Assembly: GCA_965212135.1 (NCBI GenBank)
Contig: OZ243044.1
Location: 1 to 64,000 of the forward strand
Length of the DNA stretch: 64,000 nucleotides
From: Bin75 sp965212135
GTDB lineage: Bacteria > Nitrospirota > Nitrospiria > Nitrospirales > UBA8639
Reading direction: 5' to 3'
The notes beneath the pieces are model-generated. The model had not been told where the DNA came from and ran no database searches. It was given only the letters and a program-made list of their open reading frames with translations. The translations under genes were made by a program, and so were the position numbers. This document shows positions 52,789 through 60,853 of the stretch, one piece after another (the stretch's first letter is position 1; each line of letters starts with the position of its first letter).

Positions 52789-53265
52789 TCAAACATTCCC
52801 ATGCTCAATCACGTGCCGGATTGTCTTGTCTGACCGGTTTTCTGTCCAGGGTTCCGGCCCTTGCGCCCCATGCGGGTGTTCCGTCCCGGCATAGACCCGC
52901 AATTTTTTCGACATTTTTTTCCCCAATGGACTTTTGGGAAGCATGCCGCGAATCGCTTTGGCCACGACTTCCTCGGGGGTTTTCTCCAGGAGCCGTTCGG
53001 CGGTCGTGGTTTTCAGTCCTCCGGGATATCCGGTGTGATGATAATAGGTTTTCTCTTTCCTCTTTTTCCCCGTCAGCCGAATGTCTTTGGCATTCACCAC
53101 AATCACATGGTCGCCTGTGTCAACGTGCGGCGTGAACGTGGGTTTGTGCTTGCCGCGGAGCAGGGTGGCCGCCTGGGTGGCCAACCGACCGAGCGTAATC
53201 CCTTTGGCGTCAAGCACGTGCCATTTTCTGCTGATTTCATGAGGTTTTGCTTGAAAGGTGCGCAT
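52789..53265 (-). CDS. rplM: 50S ribosomal protein L13
   Basis: A 158-residue L13 with RKWHVLDAKGITLGRLATQ, VIVVNAKDIRLTGKK, YYHHTGYPGGLK and GMLPKSPLGKKM. It is slightly longer than the common 142-residue form because of both ends. The ATG at 53265 has GGAG eight bases upstream; the longer in-frame start at 53373 would overlap the upstream gene. Follows the DUF151 genes on the same strand. Confidence 0.98.
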   Translation of the reverse strand: MRTFQAKPHEISRKWHVLDAKGITLGRLATQAATLLRGKHKPTFTPHVDTGDHVIVVNAKDIRLTGKKRKEKTYYHHTGYPGGLKTTTAERLLEKTPEEVVAKAIRGMLPKSPLGKKMSKKLRVYAGTEHPHGAQGPEPWTENRSDKTIRHVIEHGNV

Positions 53266-53302
53266 CACGCATTCTCCAAATGTTCGTCTTGACGGAGCCG
53301 CT

Positions 53303-53779
53303 TTACGTTTCTGCCTGGCCAAATTCTTTTTGGTCAAGTTTCGCCAGCCACGCTTCTCCATTGTCGCCGCCACGCTTCTTCAGCACCTCTTGCGTGACGT
53401 AAATCGGACACTTGGCTCGCAAGGCCAGGGCAATGGCGTCGCTGGGCCGCGCATCAACCGTTCGTTCAAGTCCGTTGGCAGACAGGTGAACCGTGGCATA
53501 ATAGGTGTTGTTTTGAACGTCAGTCACCACCACGTGCGTGATTTTCATTCCGAGATGGGTCGAGAGACTCGTCATGAGATCATGACTCGTCGGCCTTGGT
53601 GGAATGACGTTCTCCAATGCCAGGCGGATGGCCGCCCCCTCGGACGCCCCCACCCAGATTGGCAACACGTCGGCATTCGTTTCGTCTCGGAGGATCACAA
53701 TCTGGGTATCCGTATTGGGGTCAACGAGGACTCCATGAACCTTTAACGGGATACGATCGGTATTTTGTTCCACACTCAT
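53303..53779 (-). CDS. Bifunctional nuclease (DUF151) family protein, copy 1
   Basis: A 158-residue protein of the bifunctional nuclease family: IVILRDETNADVLPIWVGASEGAAI near residue 28, PPRPTSHDLM and the hallmark ARPSDAIALALRAKCPIYVT. Members in plants and bacteria have DNase and RNase activity; the role in bacteria is unclear. The C-terminal KKRGGDNGEAWLAKL differs from copy 2. It is 38 bases upstream of rplM, so it may be co-transcribed with the ribosomal pair. Confidence 0.92.
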   Translation of the reverse strand: MSVEQNTDRIPLKVHGVLVDPNTDTQIVILRDETNADVLPIWVGASEGAAIRLALENVIPPRPTSHDLMTSLSTHLGMKITHVVVTDVQNNTYYATVHLSANGLERTVDARPSDAIALALRAKCPIYVTQEVLKKRGGDNGEAWLAKLDQKEFGQAET

Positions 53780-53842
53780 GGCAGTGGCATGGCAAATGGC
53801 AATGGGGTCGGGGCAATGGGCCGGGACATTCCGTCGCCGAGC

Positions 53843-54298
53843 CTAGGTTTCAGATTTTCCAAAATCTTCGGGCTTTAAATTTTCCAGCCACCGCTCCAAT
53901 TCCTCTGAACTCTGTTTCCGGAGGACTTCCTCGGTCGTAAAAATAGGGGCCTCGGCACGCAACGCCAGCGCAATGGCGTCGCTGGGCCTTGAATCAACGG
54001 AGTATTCTGAATCTCCGTGCCATAAATGGATCTTGGCATAGTACGTATTGTCGTTTAAGTCGGTCACGACGGCGCTCAAGATTTTTGCGTCCACGTTATC
54101 CAGCATCGCTTTCATCAAATCATGCGTCATGGGACGTGGTGGAGAAATATGCTCCAGAGCAAAACTGATGGCGCTCGCTTCTGATTTCCCAACCCAGATA
54201 GGCAACATGTCCGACTGTTGTTCGTCGCGAAGGATGACAATATAGGCGTTATTGTAGGGATCAAACAACAGCCCTCGCACGTTCATTTGCGTAATCAT
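53843..54298 (-). CDS. Bifunctional nuclease (DUF151) family protein, copy 2
   Basis: A 151-residue paralogue of the gene 64 bases downstream: VILRDEQQSDMLPIWVGKSEA, PPRPMTHDLMKAML and SRPSDAIALALRAEAPIFTT. The ATG at 54298 is chosen because a good promoter (54397-54426) lies inside the longer in-frame extension to 54406; ribosome site is weak. Both copies have intact core motifs, so specialisation rather than decay is likely. Confidence 0.92.
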   Translation of the reverse strand: MITQMNVRGLLFDPYNNAYIVILRDEQQSDMLPIWVGKSEASAISFALEHISPPRPMTHDLMKAMLDNVDAKILSAVVTDLNDNTYYAKIHLWHGDSEYSVDSRPSDAIALALRAEAPIFTTEEVLRKQSSEELERWLENLKPEDFGKSET

Positions 54299-54396
54299 TC
54301 GTCTTTTTTCGGTCGTCTTGGTTTGGGGTCCGGGGATAGGCCTGTCCTGGGACTCCGGGCCATGCGACTCACACACGGTTTCGCCGAACCCACTGG

Positions 54397-54426
54397 AAAT
54401 TAGCATTCCATTCTTTCCGTTGTCAA
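54397..54426 (-). promoter_or_regulatory. Sigma-70 promoter for the DUF151-rplM-rpsI unit
   Basis: Read on the minus strand: TTGACA (54426-54421), 18-bp spacer, TAATTT (54402-54397). It lies in the 208-base gap between proS and the DUF151 pair, and predicts a leader of about 90 nt. Confidence 0.65.
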
Positions 54427-54506
54427 TTCACGGATCCCGACTTCAAAAAAGCGACGTTGCGGGGACGCGCATGGGAACGGCCCTTTTCCCGCGTAGCATT
54501 CAGGGG

Positions 54507-56240
54507 TTAGTGCGGTGACGCATGGGGGAGATCATAGGCGGAGAGCAGGGCTTGCACGTGAGGCAACACCCCATTCGGAGGCAATTTGACCACTTCGCCG
54601 GTGGCACGTCGTTTGAATTCGACGGTTCCTTGTGCCAAGCCCTTGTCGCCAATGGTGAGATGAAACGGGGCTCCAATCAAATCCGCGTCGTTAAATTTCA
54701 CTCCGGCCCGTTCATCGCGGTCGTCCCACAGGACTTCCAGCCCCGCTTCGGTCAAGACACGGTACAGCATGCCGACGGTGTTGAGCACGTTCTCCGACGC
54801 CGTCACCGGCAGCAAATGAACGTGAAAGGGCGCAATGGGCACGGGCCACACCATGCCGTTGTCGTCGTGATTTTGTTCAATGGCGGCGGCGGCCGTTCGG
54901 CTCACCCCTATGCCGTAACATCCCATGATGGCGAAACATTCTTGTCCGCCCGCGTCAAGGAACGCGGCATGCATGGCTTCGCTGTACTTCGTCCCCAATA
55001 AGAACACGTGGCCGACTTCAATGCCTTTGGCTTCTCGTAATCGGCTCTCACCCGTCGGGGACCGGTCTCCGGCCCGGGCCTGGCGAAGATCGAGAAAAGC
55101 CTCGACGGTAAAGTCTCGATCCCAGTTTGCCTGCGTCAGGTGGGTATCATGCTTATTCCCGCCGACCACGAAATTTCGCATCGCCTTGACCGCGTGATCC
55201 GCGACAATGCGGGTCCCCCCCGTGAGCCCAATCGGGCCGGCAAAGCCGACGGGGGCGGATGAAACGTCGCGCACGGCTTCCGCGCTGGCCAAAGCTGTTC
55301 CCGTTGTTCCTAAAAAACGGTTGAGCTTGTTGGCGTTCGCTTCGTGGTCTCCGCGAATCAGGACGGCGATTATGTCGTGCGCCGGCGTTTGGTAGAGTAG
55401 CGTTTTCACCAGCCGGTCTGGAGCCACGTGTAACAACGCGCACACCTCCTGGACGGTTTTTGTCCCCGGGGTGTGCACCGTTGTCAGGGGGAGCAACGCC
55501 GCGTTGTCCTCATCCGCGGGAGGGAGCACGTCCGCTCGCTCAACGTTGGCGGCGTAGGCGCTCCGTTCGTCATACACAATTGTTTCTTCGCCCGTCTCGG
55601 CCAAGACCATAAATTCATGCGACATGCTGCCGCCAATCAGTCCATTGTCCGCCTCGACGGCGCGGAACGTGAGACCGCACCGCGTGAAAATCCGTTCGTA
55701 GGCTTCATACATGTTTTGATAGCTCCGCCGCGCGCCGGCTTCATCGGCGTCAAAGCTGTAGGCGTCTTTCATGATAAATTCACGCCCGCGCATCAGGCCG
55801 AAGCGCGGACGGATTTCATCGCGAAATTTGGTTTGAATCTGGTAGCAGTTCAAGGGAAGCTGCCGGTAGGATCGCACCTCGCGCCGAAAAAGGTCGGTGA
55901 TCACTTCTTCATGTGTGGGGCCAAAACAAAAATCGCGATCATGCCTGTCCTGGCAGCGCAGCAGTTCTTTGCCGTAAAAGTCCCATCGTCCCGTTTCACG
56001 CCACAGTTCGGCCGGAGCAAGGATCGGCATGAGGAGTTCCTGCGCCCCGGCGCGGTTCATTTCCTGGCGAATAATCCCTTCAATTTTTTTGAGAACGCGC
56101 AGGCCGAGTGGGAGATAGATGTAGATCCCGGCCGCCACTTTTCGAATCATGCCGGCCCGCATCATGAGGCGGTGGCTGACGACTTCAGCCTCGCCGGGGG
56201 TTTGGCGCAACGTGGGAATGAACAGTTGGCTGGTCCGCAT
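54507..56240 (-). CDS. proS: Prolyl-tRNA synthetase
   Basis: A 577-residue class II synthetase of the bacterial type. Motif 2/3-containing catalytic parts (DRDFCFGPTHEEVITDLFRRE, YQIQTKFRDEIRPRFGLMRGREF, MKDAYSFD, GCYGIGVSRTAAA) are interrupted at about residues 230-390 by the YbaK-like editing insertion (VRTLLYQ-type segment, here DRLVKTLLYQT). The anticodon-binding domain is C-terminal. Length and order match ProS that edits Ala-tRNA(Pro). Probably in the uppS-cdsA-dxr-rseP-proS transcript. Confidence 0.97.
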   Translation of the reverse strand: MRTSQLFIPTLRQTPGEAEVVSHRLMMRAGMIRKVAAGIYIYLPLGLRVLKKIEGIIRQEMNRAGAQELLMPILAPAELWRETGRWDFYGKELLRCQDRHDRDFCFGPTHEEVITDLFRREVRSYRQLPLNCYQIQTKFRDEIRPRFGLMRGREFIMKDAYSFDADEAGARRSYQNMYEAYERIFTRCGLTFRAVEADNGLIGGSMSHEFMVLAETGEETIVYDERSAYAANVERADVLPPADEDNAALLPLTTVHTPGTKTVQEVCALLHVAPDRLVKTLLYQTPAHDIIAVLIRGDHEANANKLNRFLGTTGTALASAEAVRDVSSAPVGFAGPIGLTGGTRIVADHAVKAMRNFVVGGNKHDTHLTQANWDRDFTVEAFLDLRQARAGDRSPTGESRLREAKGIEVGHVFLLGTKYSEAMHAAFLDAGGQECFAIMGCYGIGVSRTAAAAIEQNHDDNGMVWPVPIAPFHVHLLPVTASENVLNTVGMLYRVLTEAGLEVLWDDRDERAGVKFNDADLIGAPFHLTIGDKGLAQGTVEFKRRATGEVVKLPPNGVLPHVQALLSAYDLPHASPH

Positions 56241-56353
56241 ACGAGACGTGGTCCTTTGAAAAAGGTTGGGTCAACGCTCCGTGACGTGCGAGGCAAGGCC
56301 GTTGGTCGGCGGCGTTCGCCGGTTGATTCATGTTCGATCCGAGGAGGACGGCA

Positions 56354-57721
56354 TTATTGAAGCAATCGCTGGATATCGTTGAAAAACGCAAAAAGCATAA
56401 TCATCAGCAACAACACAATGCCCACTTGTTGCGTCAATTCCCGTTGTCGCTCGGCCAATGGGCGGCGCAGAATGGCTTCACAGGCAAAGAACAAAAGATG
56501 CCCGCCGTCCAGGACCGGAATGGGCAATAAATTCAGAATGCCCAGGTTGATGCTCAAAATGGCCGCCAGAAACAGCACGTTGGAGAAGCCCCGTTCGGCC
56601 GCCGCGCCGGAGGCGCTGGCAATCATGATCGGCCCCCCGATGTTGTTTGAGGAAATTTCGCCCGTCAGCATTTTGTAGATGCCGATCACGGTCAGTTCCG
56701 ACCATTTCCACGTTGCCGTCGCCCCGTGAAGAATGGCCATGAGCGGCGAGGCTGTGCGGATCACCGACCGTCCCGAACCGGTAATGCCGATTTTGCCAAT
56801 CGTGGCGGTTTTCTCTCCGTCTTCCGTGATGTGATGGGGCGCGGGGGTGATCGTGAGCGTGAGAAGCGCGCCGTCACGCTCCACCTGGGCGGTGAGGGGA
56901 ACATTGGGATGCGTCCTGATCATGTTGGTCATCTGTGACCATGTATGCATCTGCTCCCCCTGGATCGCCCGGATGCGATCTCCGTCCTCGATCCCTGCCG
57001 CCTGCGCCGGCGTATCCGGCATGACGGACGTGACAATGGGCGGAGCGTCTTCGATGCCAATGACGTAAACCGGATTTTCGCGATCGTCCGGGTCGTAGAG
57101 GTCGGGGGTGACAACAAACGCTTTCAGTTCGTCGCCCCGGCGCACTTCAACGGCGAGCGCCCGTCCGCCGCTTTGGGCCATGGCGGTGTACACGTCGCTT
57201 TGTGTGGTGATCTCGCGTTCATCAATGCTGGTAATCCGGTCGCCGACGTGAAGGCCGGCCTGGGCGGCCGGAGAGTCCGCTCCGATGGCGTTGATCGTGG
57301 GTGCAAGCTCGGCAAAGGATGGAATGGGCAGGGGGGCGCCCATGGCCAGCCAGGCTGAAAAAATCAGGTAGCTTAAGAGAAAGTTGAACCCCGGCCCCGC
57401 CGCCACGATGAGGGTGCGTTTCCAGAGAGGTTTATGGACGAATGATCGTTCTCGTTCCTCCGGTGCGACGGGTTCGCCGCCGTCTTCCCCGAACATTTTG
57501 ACGTAGCCGCCAAGCGGAATGGCCGAGATGAGGTATTCGGTCTCCCCGATTCGGCGACCGATGACTTTGGGCCCGAACCCCAGGGAAAATTTGAGCACTT
57601 TCACGCCCGCCCAACGTGCAACAATAAAATGTCCACATTCATGAAAGGTCACGAGGAGACCCAGCACCACGATAAACCACCAGATCTTTTGGGCTACGTC
57701 GTAAATGATATCGGGGGACAT
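56354..57721 (-). CDS. rseP: Site-2 intramembrane metalloprotease RseP
   Basis: A 455-residue inner-membrane zinc protease that cleaves anti-sigma factors or signal peptides within the membrane. The zinc motif HECGH is at residues 27-31; the second conserved segment is LPIPVLDGGHLLFF near the C-terminus. Two PDZ domains lie between (GADSPAAQAGLHVGDRITSI and MPDTPAQAAGIEDGDRIRAI). About four membrane helices. The location after dxr and cdsA is the classic order. Two PDZ domains match E. coli-type RseP. Confidence 0.96.
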   Translation of the reverse strand: MSPDIIYDVAQKIWWFIVVLGLLVTFHECGHFIVARWAGVKVLKFSLGFGPKVIGRRIGETEYLISAIPLGGYVKMFGEDGGEPVAPEERERSFVHKPLWKRTLIVAAGPGFNFLLSYLIFSAWLAMGAPLPIPSFAELAPTINAIGADSPAAQAGLHVGDRITSIDEREITTQSDVYTAMAQSGGRALAVEVRRGDELKAFVVTPDLYDPDDRENPVYVIGIEDAPPIVTSVMPDTPAQAAGIEDGDRIRAIQGEQMHTWSQMTNMIRTHPNVPLTAQVERDGALLTLTITPAPHHITEDGEKTATIGKIGITGSGRSVIRTASPLMAILHGATATWKWSELTVIGIYKMLTGEISSNNIGGPIMIASASGAAAERGFSNVLFLAAILSINLGILNLLPIPVLDGGHLLFFACEAILRRPLAERQRELTQQVGIVLLLMIMLFAFFNDIQRLLQ

Positions 57722-57760
57722 GGCGTAATGTGTGAGGACGCGGAAAAGAGTCTGTTCACA

Positions 57761-58918
57761 TCAGGCTGTGCTGCCGATGAGCGCCGAGGCTTTTTCTCTG
57801 GCCCATCGGTCGGCATCCAGGGCGTCCGGCAATGATGTCAGCGGTTGAATCGTGGCGCATTGTAGCGTTTGTTCAATGATATTGGCAATGGCTCCGAAGG
57901 GGAGTCCGTGATGCAGAAACGCGTCAACCGCGACCTCATTCGCCCCGTTGAGAATCGCGGGACAGGTCCCGCCCTGTTCAAGCGCCTCATACGCCAATTT
58001 CAGACAAGGAAAGCGGACAGGATCGGGCTGCTCAAACGTCAATTTCCCGAATTGCCATAATTCCAAAAATGGCAGATCAAGCGGCAGGCGTTCAGGGTAA
58101 TTCATCGCGTAACTGATCGGCGTCCGCATGTCGGGCAAGCCCAGTTGGGCGATCACCGATCCATCCCGATATTCGACGAGTGAGTGGATAATGCTTTCTC
58201 GGTGAATCACCACGTCGAGTTGCGCGGGTGGGCAATCAAACAACCAGCTGGCTTCGATGACTTCCAGCCCTTTGTTCATCAACGTCGCGGAGTCAATGGT
58301 GATTTTCGATCCCATTTTCCAATTTGGATGTTGGAGCGCCTTCGCGGGCGTGGCCGCCTCGATCACTTCTTTTGAGCAATCCCAAAATGGTCCGCCGGAG
58401 GCCGTCAGAATGATGCGGCGGACGTCTTCGCGTCGCTGGCCGGCGAGCGACTGAAAAATCGCGCTGTGTTCGCTGTCAATGGGGAAAATCGGCATTCCCT
58501 GGCGGCGCGCCTCCTCTTGCATCAGTTGCCCGGCCATCACCATGGGTTCTTTGTTGGCTAACGCCACCCGGCGGCCCGCGCGAATGGCCGCCAGGGTCGG
58601 CATCAGGCCCGTGCCGCCCACGATGGCCGAGATGACCAGATCGCTTTCCGGATAGGCGGCCACTTCGGTCACACCGTTGGGACCGTCCAGGATGCGGATG
58701 GCGGGGTCGTCAACGCGGGCTCGCAATCGTTTCGCGGCGTCAGCGTCGGCAAGGGCCACGAATTTTGGATGAAACAAGCGAATTTGCTCTTCGAGTTTTT
58801 GGTCATTGCGTCGGGCGGCCAACCCTGCAATCGAAAATTGATCGGGAAATTTGGCAACAATGTCGAGGACGCTGTCCCCAATGGACCCGGTTGAGCCAAG
58901 AAGAACGATCTGTTTCAT
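57761..58918 (-). CDS. dxr: 1-deoxy-D-xylulose 5-phosphate reductoisomerase
   Basis: Dxr (IspC) converts DXP to 2-C-methyl-D-erythritol 4-phosphate with NADPH in the MEP isoprenoid pathway. The 385-residue enzyme has NADPH motif LGSTGSIGDSVLDIVA, LANKEPMVMAG, the metal-binding IDSEHSAIFQSL, ASGGPF, HPNWKMGSKITIDSATLMNKG, and the catalytic-loop segment DCPPAQLDVVIHRESIIHSLV. Length typical. Supplies isoprenoid precursors to UppS two genes upstream. Confidence 0.97.
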   Translation of the reverse strand: MKQIVLLGSTGSIGDSVLDIVAKFPDQFSIAGLAARRNDQKLEEQIRLFHPKFVALADADAAKRLRARVDDPAIRILDGPNGVTEVAAYPESDLVISAIVGGTGLMPTLAAIRAGRRVALANKEPMVMAGQLMQEEARRQGMPIFPIDSEHSAIFQSLAGQRREDVRRIILTASGGPFWDCSKEVIEAATPAKALQHPNWKMGSKITIDSATLMNKGLEVIEASWLFDCPPAQLDVVIHRESIIHSLVEYRDGSVIAQLGLPDMRTPISYAMNYPERLPLDLPFLELWQFGKLTFEQPDPVRFPCLKLAYEALEQGGTCPAILNGANEVAVDAFLHHGLPFGAIANIIEQTLQCATIQPLTSLPDALDADRWAREKASALIGSTA

Positions 58919-58949
58919 GGTGAGTGCGGCTTTCGGTTGAGACCGGAGC

Positions 58950-59837
58950 CTACAGGCCTTTCATGAACGTCATATAATAGTAAAAAGCTGGCACGCTGAG
59001 CAGCAGGCTGTCAATGCGGTCAAACATTCCCCCATGCCCGGGAATCAAGGAGCTGGAATCTTTGACTCCGGCATGACGTTTCAGCGCCGATTCCGAGAGA
59101 TCTCCCAGGACTCCCAGTCCCGTTAACAGGATACCCAGGATCAGACAATCCAGTGGCGTGACGATGGGGAAAAACCAAAGATGGCCAATCCAGGCCATGA
59201 TGGGGGCCGCAATCAGGCCGCCCAGCAACCCTTCTCTGGTTTTGTTCGGACTTAATTGCGGAGCCAGCGGCCGCGAGCCCCACATTTTCCCGGTATAGTA
59301 CGCGGCCGCGTCGCCCGCCCAGGTGACCAGCAGCACGAAAAAAACCCACAAGGCCCCGTCTTGCTGATTTCTCAACCAGAGGAAATGCCCCAGGGTATAC
59401 CCAATATAGAGGACTCCAAACAGGAGAATGAACAGAGAAAATGGCCGGTGTGCCGCAGGCGCAAACCAGACCTGGTAGCAGAGAAGGATTGTCAGCGTCA
59501 TCACGAGAGCCGGAGGAACGCTGAGAATCGTGGGCCACTGCATCGCAATCAAGAGACACAAGGATCCAAGAAACCCGACGACGACATGTTGCAGGCGATA
59601 CTGTTTGTCAATGAACATGCCGATGCACTCCCATTGCGCGAGCAGGACGGTCAGGCCGATGAGCGCAAAGAACGCCAATGGCGGAAGATGGCGGGTGAAG
59701 ATGTACATGAGCGGGACAAAAACCAGCGCGGCGGCCACTCGCGTGGCGCCAGCCTTGTATGCGGATGATCGGGACGAGAGAGGGTCCGGAGGATTCGTTT
59801 GTTCCCCGGAGGCGGGCTCAATCACGGTTGCGCTCAC
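58950..59837 (-). CDS. cdsA: Phosphatidate cytidylyltransferase (CDP-diglyceride synthase)
   Basis: CdsA makes CDP-diacylglycerol from phosphatidate and CTP at the inner membrane. The 295-residue polytopic protein carries the C-terminal signature GDLSESALKRHAGVKDSSSL followed by IPGHGGMFDRIDS. About seven to eight membrane helices. It starts at GTG in a GTGA overlap with the uppS stop (59834-59837). The order uppS-cdsA-dxr-rseP is conserved in many bacteria. Confidence 0.97.
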   Translation of the reverse strand: MSATVIEPASGEQTNPPDPLSSRSSAYKAGATRVAAALVFVPLMYIFTRHLPPLAFFALIGLTVLLAQWECIGMFIDKQYRLQHVVVGFLGSLCLLIAMQWPTILSVPPALVMTLTILLCYQVWFAPAAHRPFSLFILLFGVLYIGYTLGHFLWLRNQQDGALWVFFVLLVTWAGDAAAYYTGKMWGSRPLAPQLSPNKTREGLLGGLIAAPIMAWIGHLWFFPIVTPLDCLILGILLTGLGVLGDLSESALKRHAGVKDSSSLIPGHGGMFDRIDSLLLSVPAFYYYMTFMKGL

Positions 59838-60631
59838 AACCCGTTCTGCGGAGCAACAGCATGGGAGAGACGACCAAAACGACGTTCTCGTTTTTGGTAA
59901 TCGAGCAGGGCCAGGAGCATTTCGCGTTGCCGGAAATCAGGCCACAGGGTTTCCGTAAAATACAACTCGGTATAGGCCAGTTGCCAAAGCAGAAAATTAC
60001 TGATTCTCGCTTCCCCGCTTGTGCGAATCAGCAGGTCCGGGTCCGGCAGGTCGGCCGTGGAGAGATACTGCTCAAATTGGGCTTCGTGAATCGGCCCCGT
60101 CACTTTTCCGCATTGCACATCTTCCATCAAACGATTTGTGGCGTCAAGAATCTCGGAGCGTCCTCCATAACTGAGGGCCACGGTGACGACGTTGTCGGTA
60201 AAATGCTCGGTCTCCTGGGCGATGGCGTACACGAGGTTTTGCACGGAAGAGGGAAGGGCGTGCAACCGGCCAATGGGGAGAAACTTCATGTGCCGTTCTT
60301 GAAACGTCCGACGTTCCTGCTGGAGAAATTCTTCGAGGAGCGACATGAGCAAATCAATCTCGACTTGGGGCCGATTCCAGTTTTCTTGAGAGAACGCATA
60401 CAGCGTTAACAATGGAATGCCCAGCCGGGAACAGGTATGCAGGACTTCGCGAAGAGCAATCAGCCCTTCCCGGTGCCCGACAATACGCGGCAGGTTGCGA
60501 GAAGACGCCCACCGACCGTTCCCGTCCATAATCACGGCCACGTGGCGGGGCAGGCCGGCATGATCAAGCTGCGACACGAGATCGTGCTCCATCAATGCCG
60601 AGAAGCGCTCTGGTGAGTAGGGGGTCATCAT
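59834..60631 (-). CDS. uppS: Undecaprenyl diphosphate synthase (cis-prenyltransferase)
   Basis: UppS extends farnesyl diphosphate with eight isopentenyl units to the C55 carrier used for peptidoglycan. The 265-residue enzyme has HVAVIMDGNGRWA, GHREGLIALREVL, LTLYAFSQENWNRP and LLIRTSGEARISNFLLWQ-type end motifs (Arg-Thr-Ser-Gly-Glu). The ATG at 60631 is preferred over a TTG at 60670. It is the first gene of a five-gene minus-strand unit from a strong promoter. Confidence 0.96.
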   Translation of the reverse strand: MMTPYSPERFSALMEHDLVSQLDHAGLPRHVAVIMDGNGRWASSRNLPRIVGHREGLIALREVLHTCSRLGIPLLTLYAFSQENWNRPQVEIDLLMSLLEEFLQQERRTFQERHMKFLPIGRLHALPSSVQNLVYAIAQETEHFTDNVVTVALSYGGRSEILDATNRLMEDVQCGKVTGPIHEAQFEQYLSTADLPDPDLLIRTSGEARISNFLLWQLAYTELYFTETLWPDFRQREMLLALLDYQKRERRFGRLSHAVAPQNGL

Positions 60632-60691
60632 CCGTGAGTGAGCCGTCTGTGCGGCATGAGCCCGTTCCAACCAAGAACAGGACTGAGGGCT

Positions 60692-60720
60692 AATCTAATC
60701 ATGAGCCTGTGTTTTGTCAA
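60692..60720 (-). promoter_or_regulatory. Sigma-70 promoter for the uppS-cdsA-dxr-rseP-proS unit
   Basis: Read on the minus strand: TTGACA (60720-60715), 17-bp spacer, TAGATT (60697-60692). The predicted leader to the uppS ATG is about 55 nt. Confidence 0.7.
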
Positions 60721-60761
60721 ACGGAGGGCACGCAAGTCATGGTGCATGAGAGTGGTGTTGC

Positions 60762-60812
60762 ATGAACACAGCGTCGCCTGTGCCCTCGTGTGGCCACGAG
60801 TTTTGTGTTCAT
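60762..60812 (+). other. Nested inverted repeat upstream of tldD
   Basis: ATGAACACA (60762-60770) pairs with TGTGTTCAT (60804-60812), a perfect nine-pair outer stem. Inside it CTCGTG (60785-60790) pairs with CACGAG (60795-60800) around a TGGC loop, followed by TTTT. It may be a structured leader, an attenuator for tldD, or a protein-binding palindrome; it lies 41 bases before the start codon. Confidence 0.45.
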
Positions 60813-60853
60813 TTCTTGCGCATGTTTCGGTTGTCGTGGTAAGTGTACGGTCC

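Noticed and set aside
60638..60853. In-frame 72-codon extension of tldD
   Set aside because: It runs through the uppS promoter region and nested hairpin and lacks family similarity; the ATG at 60854 fits TldD length.
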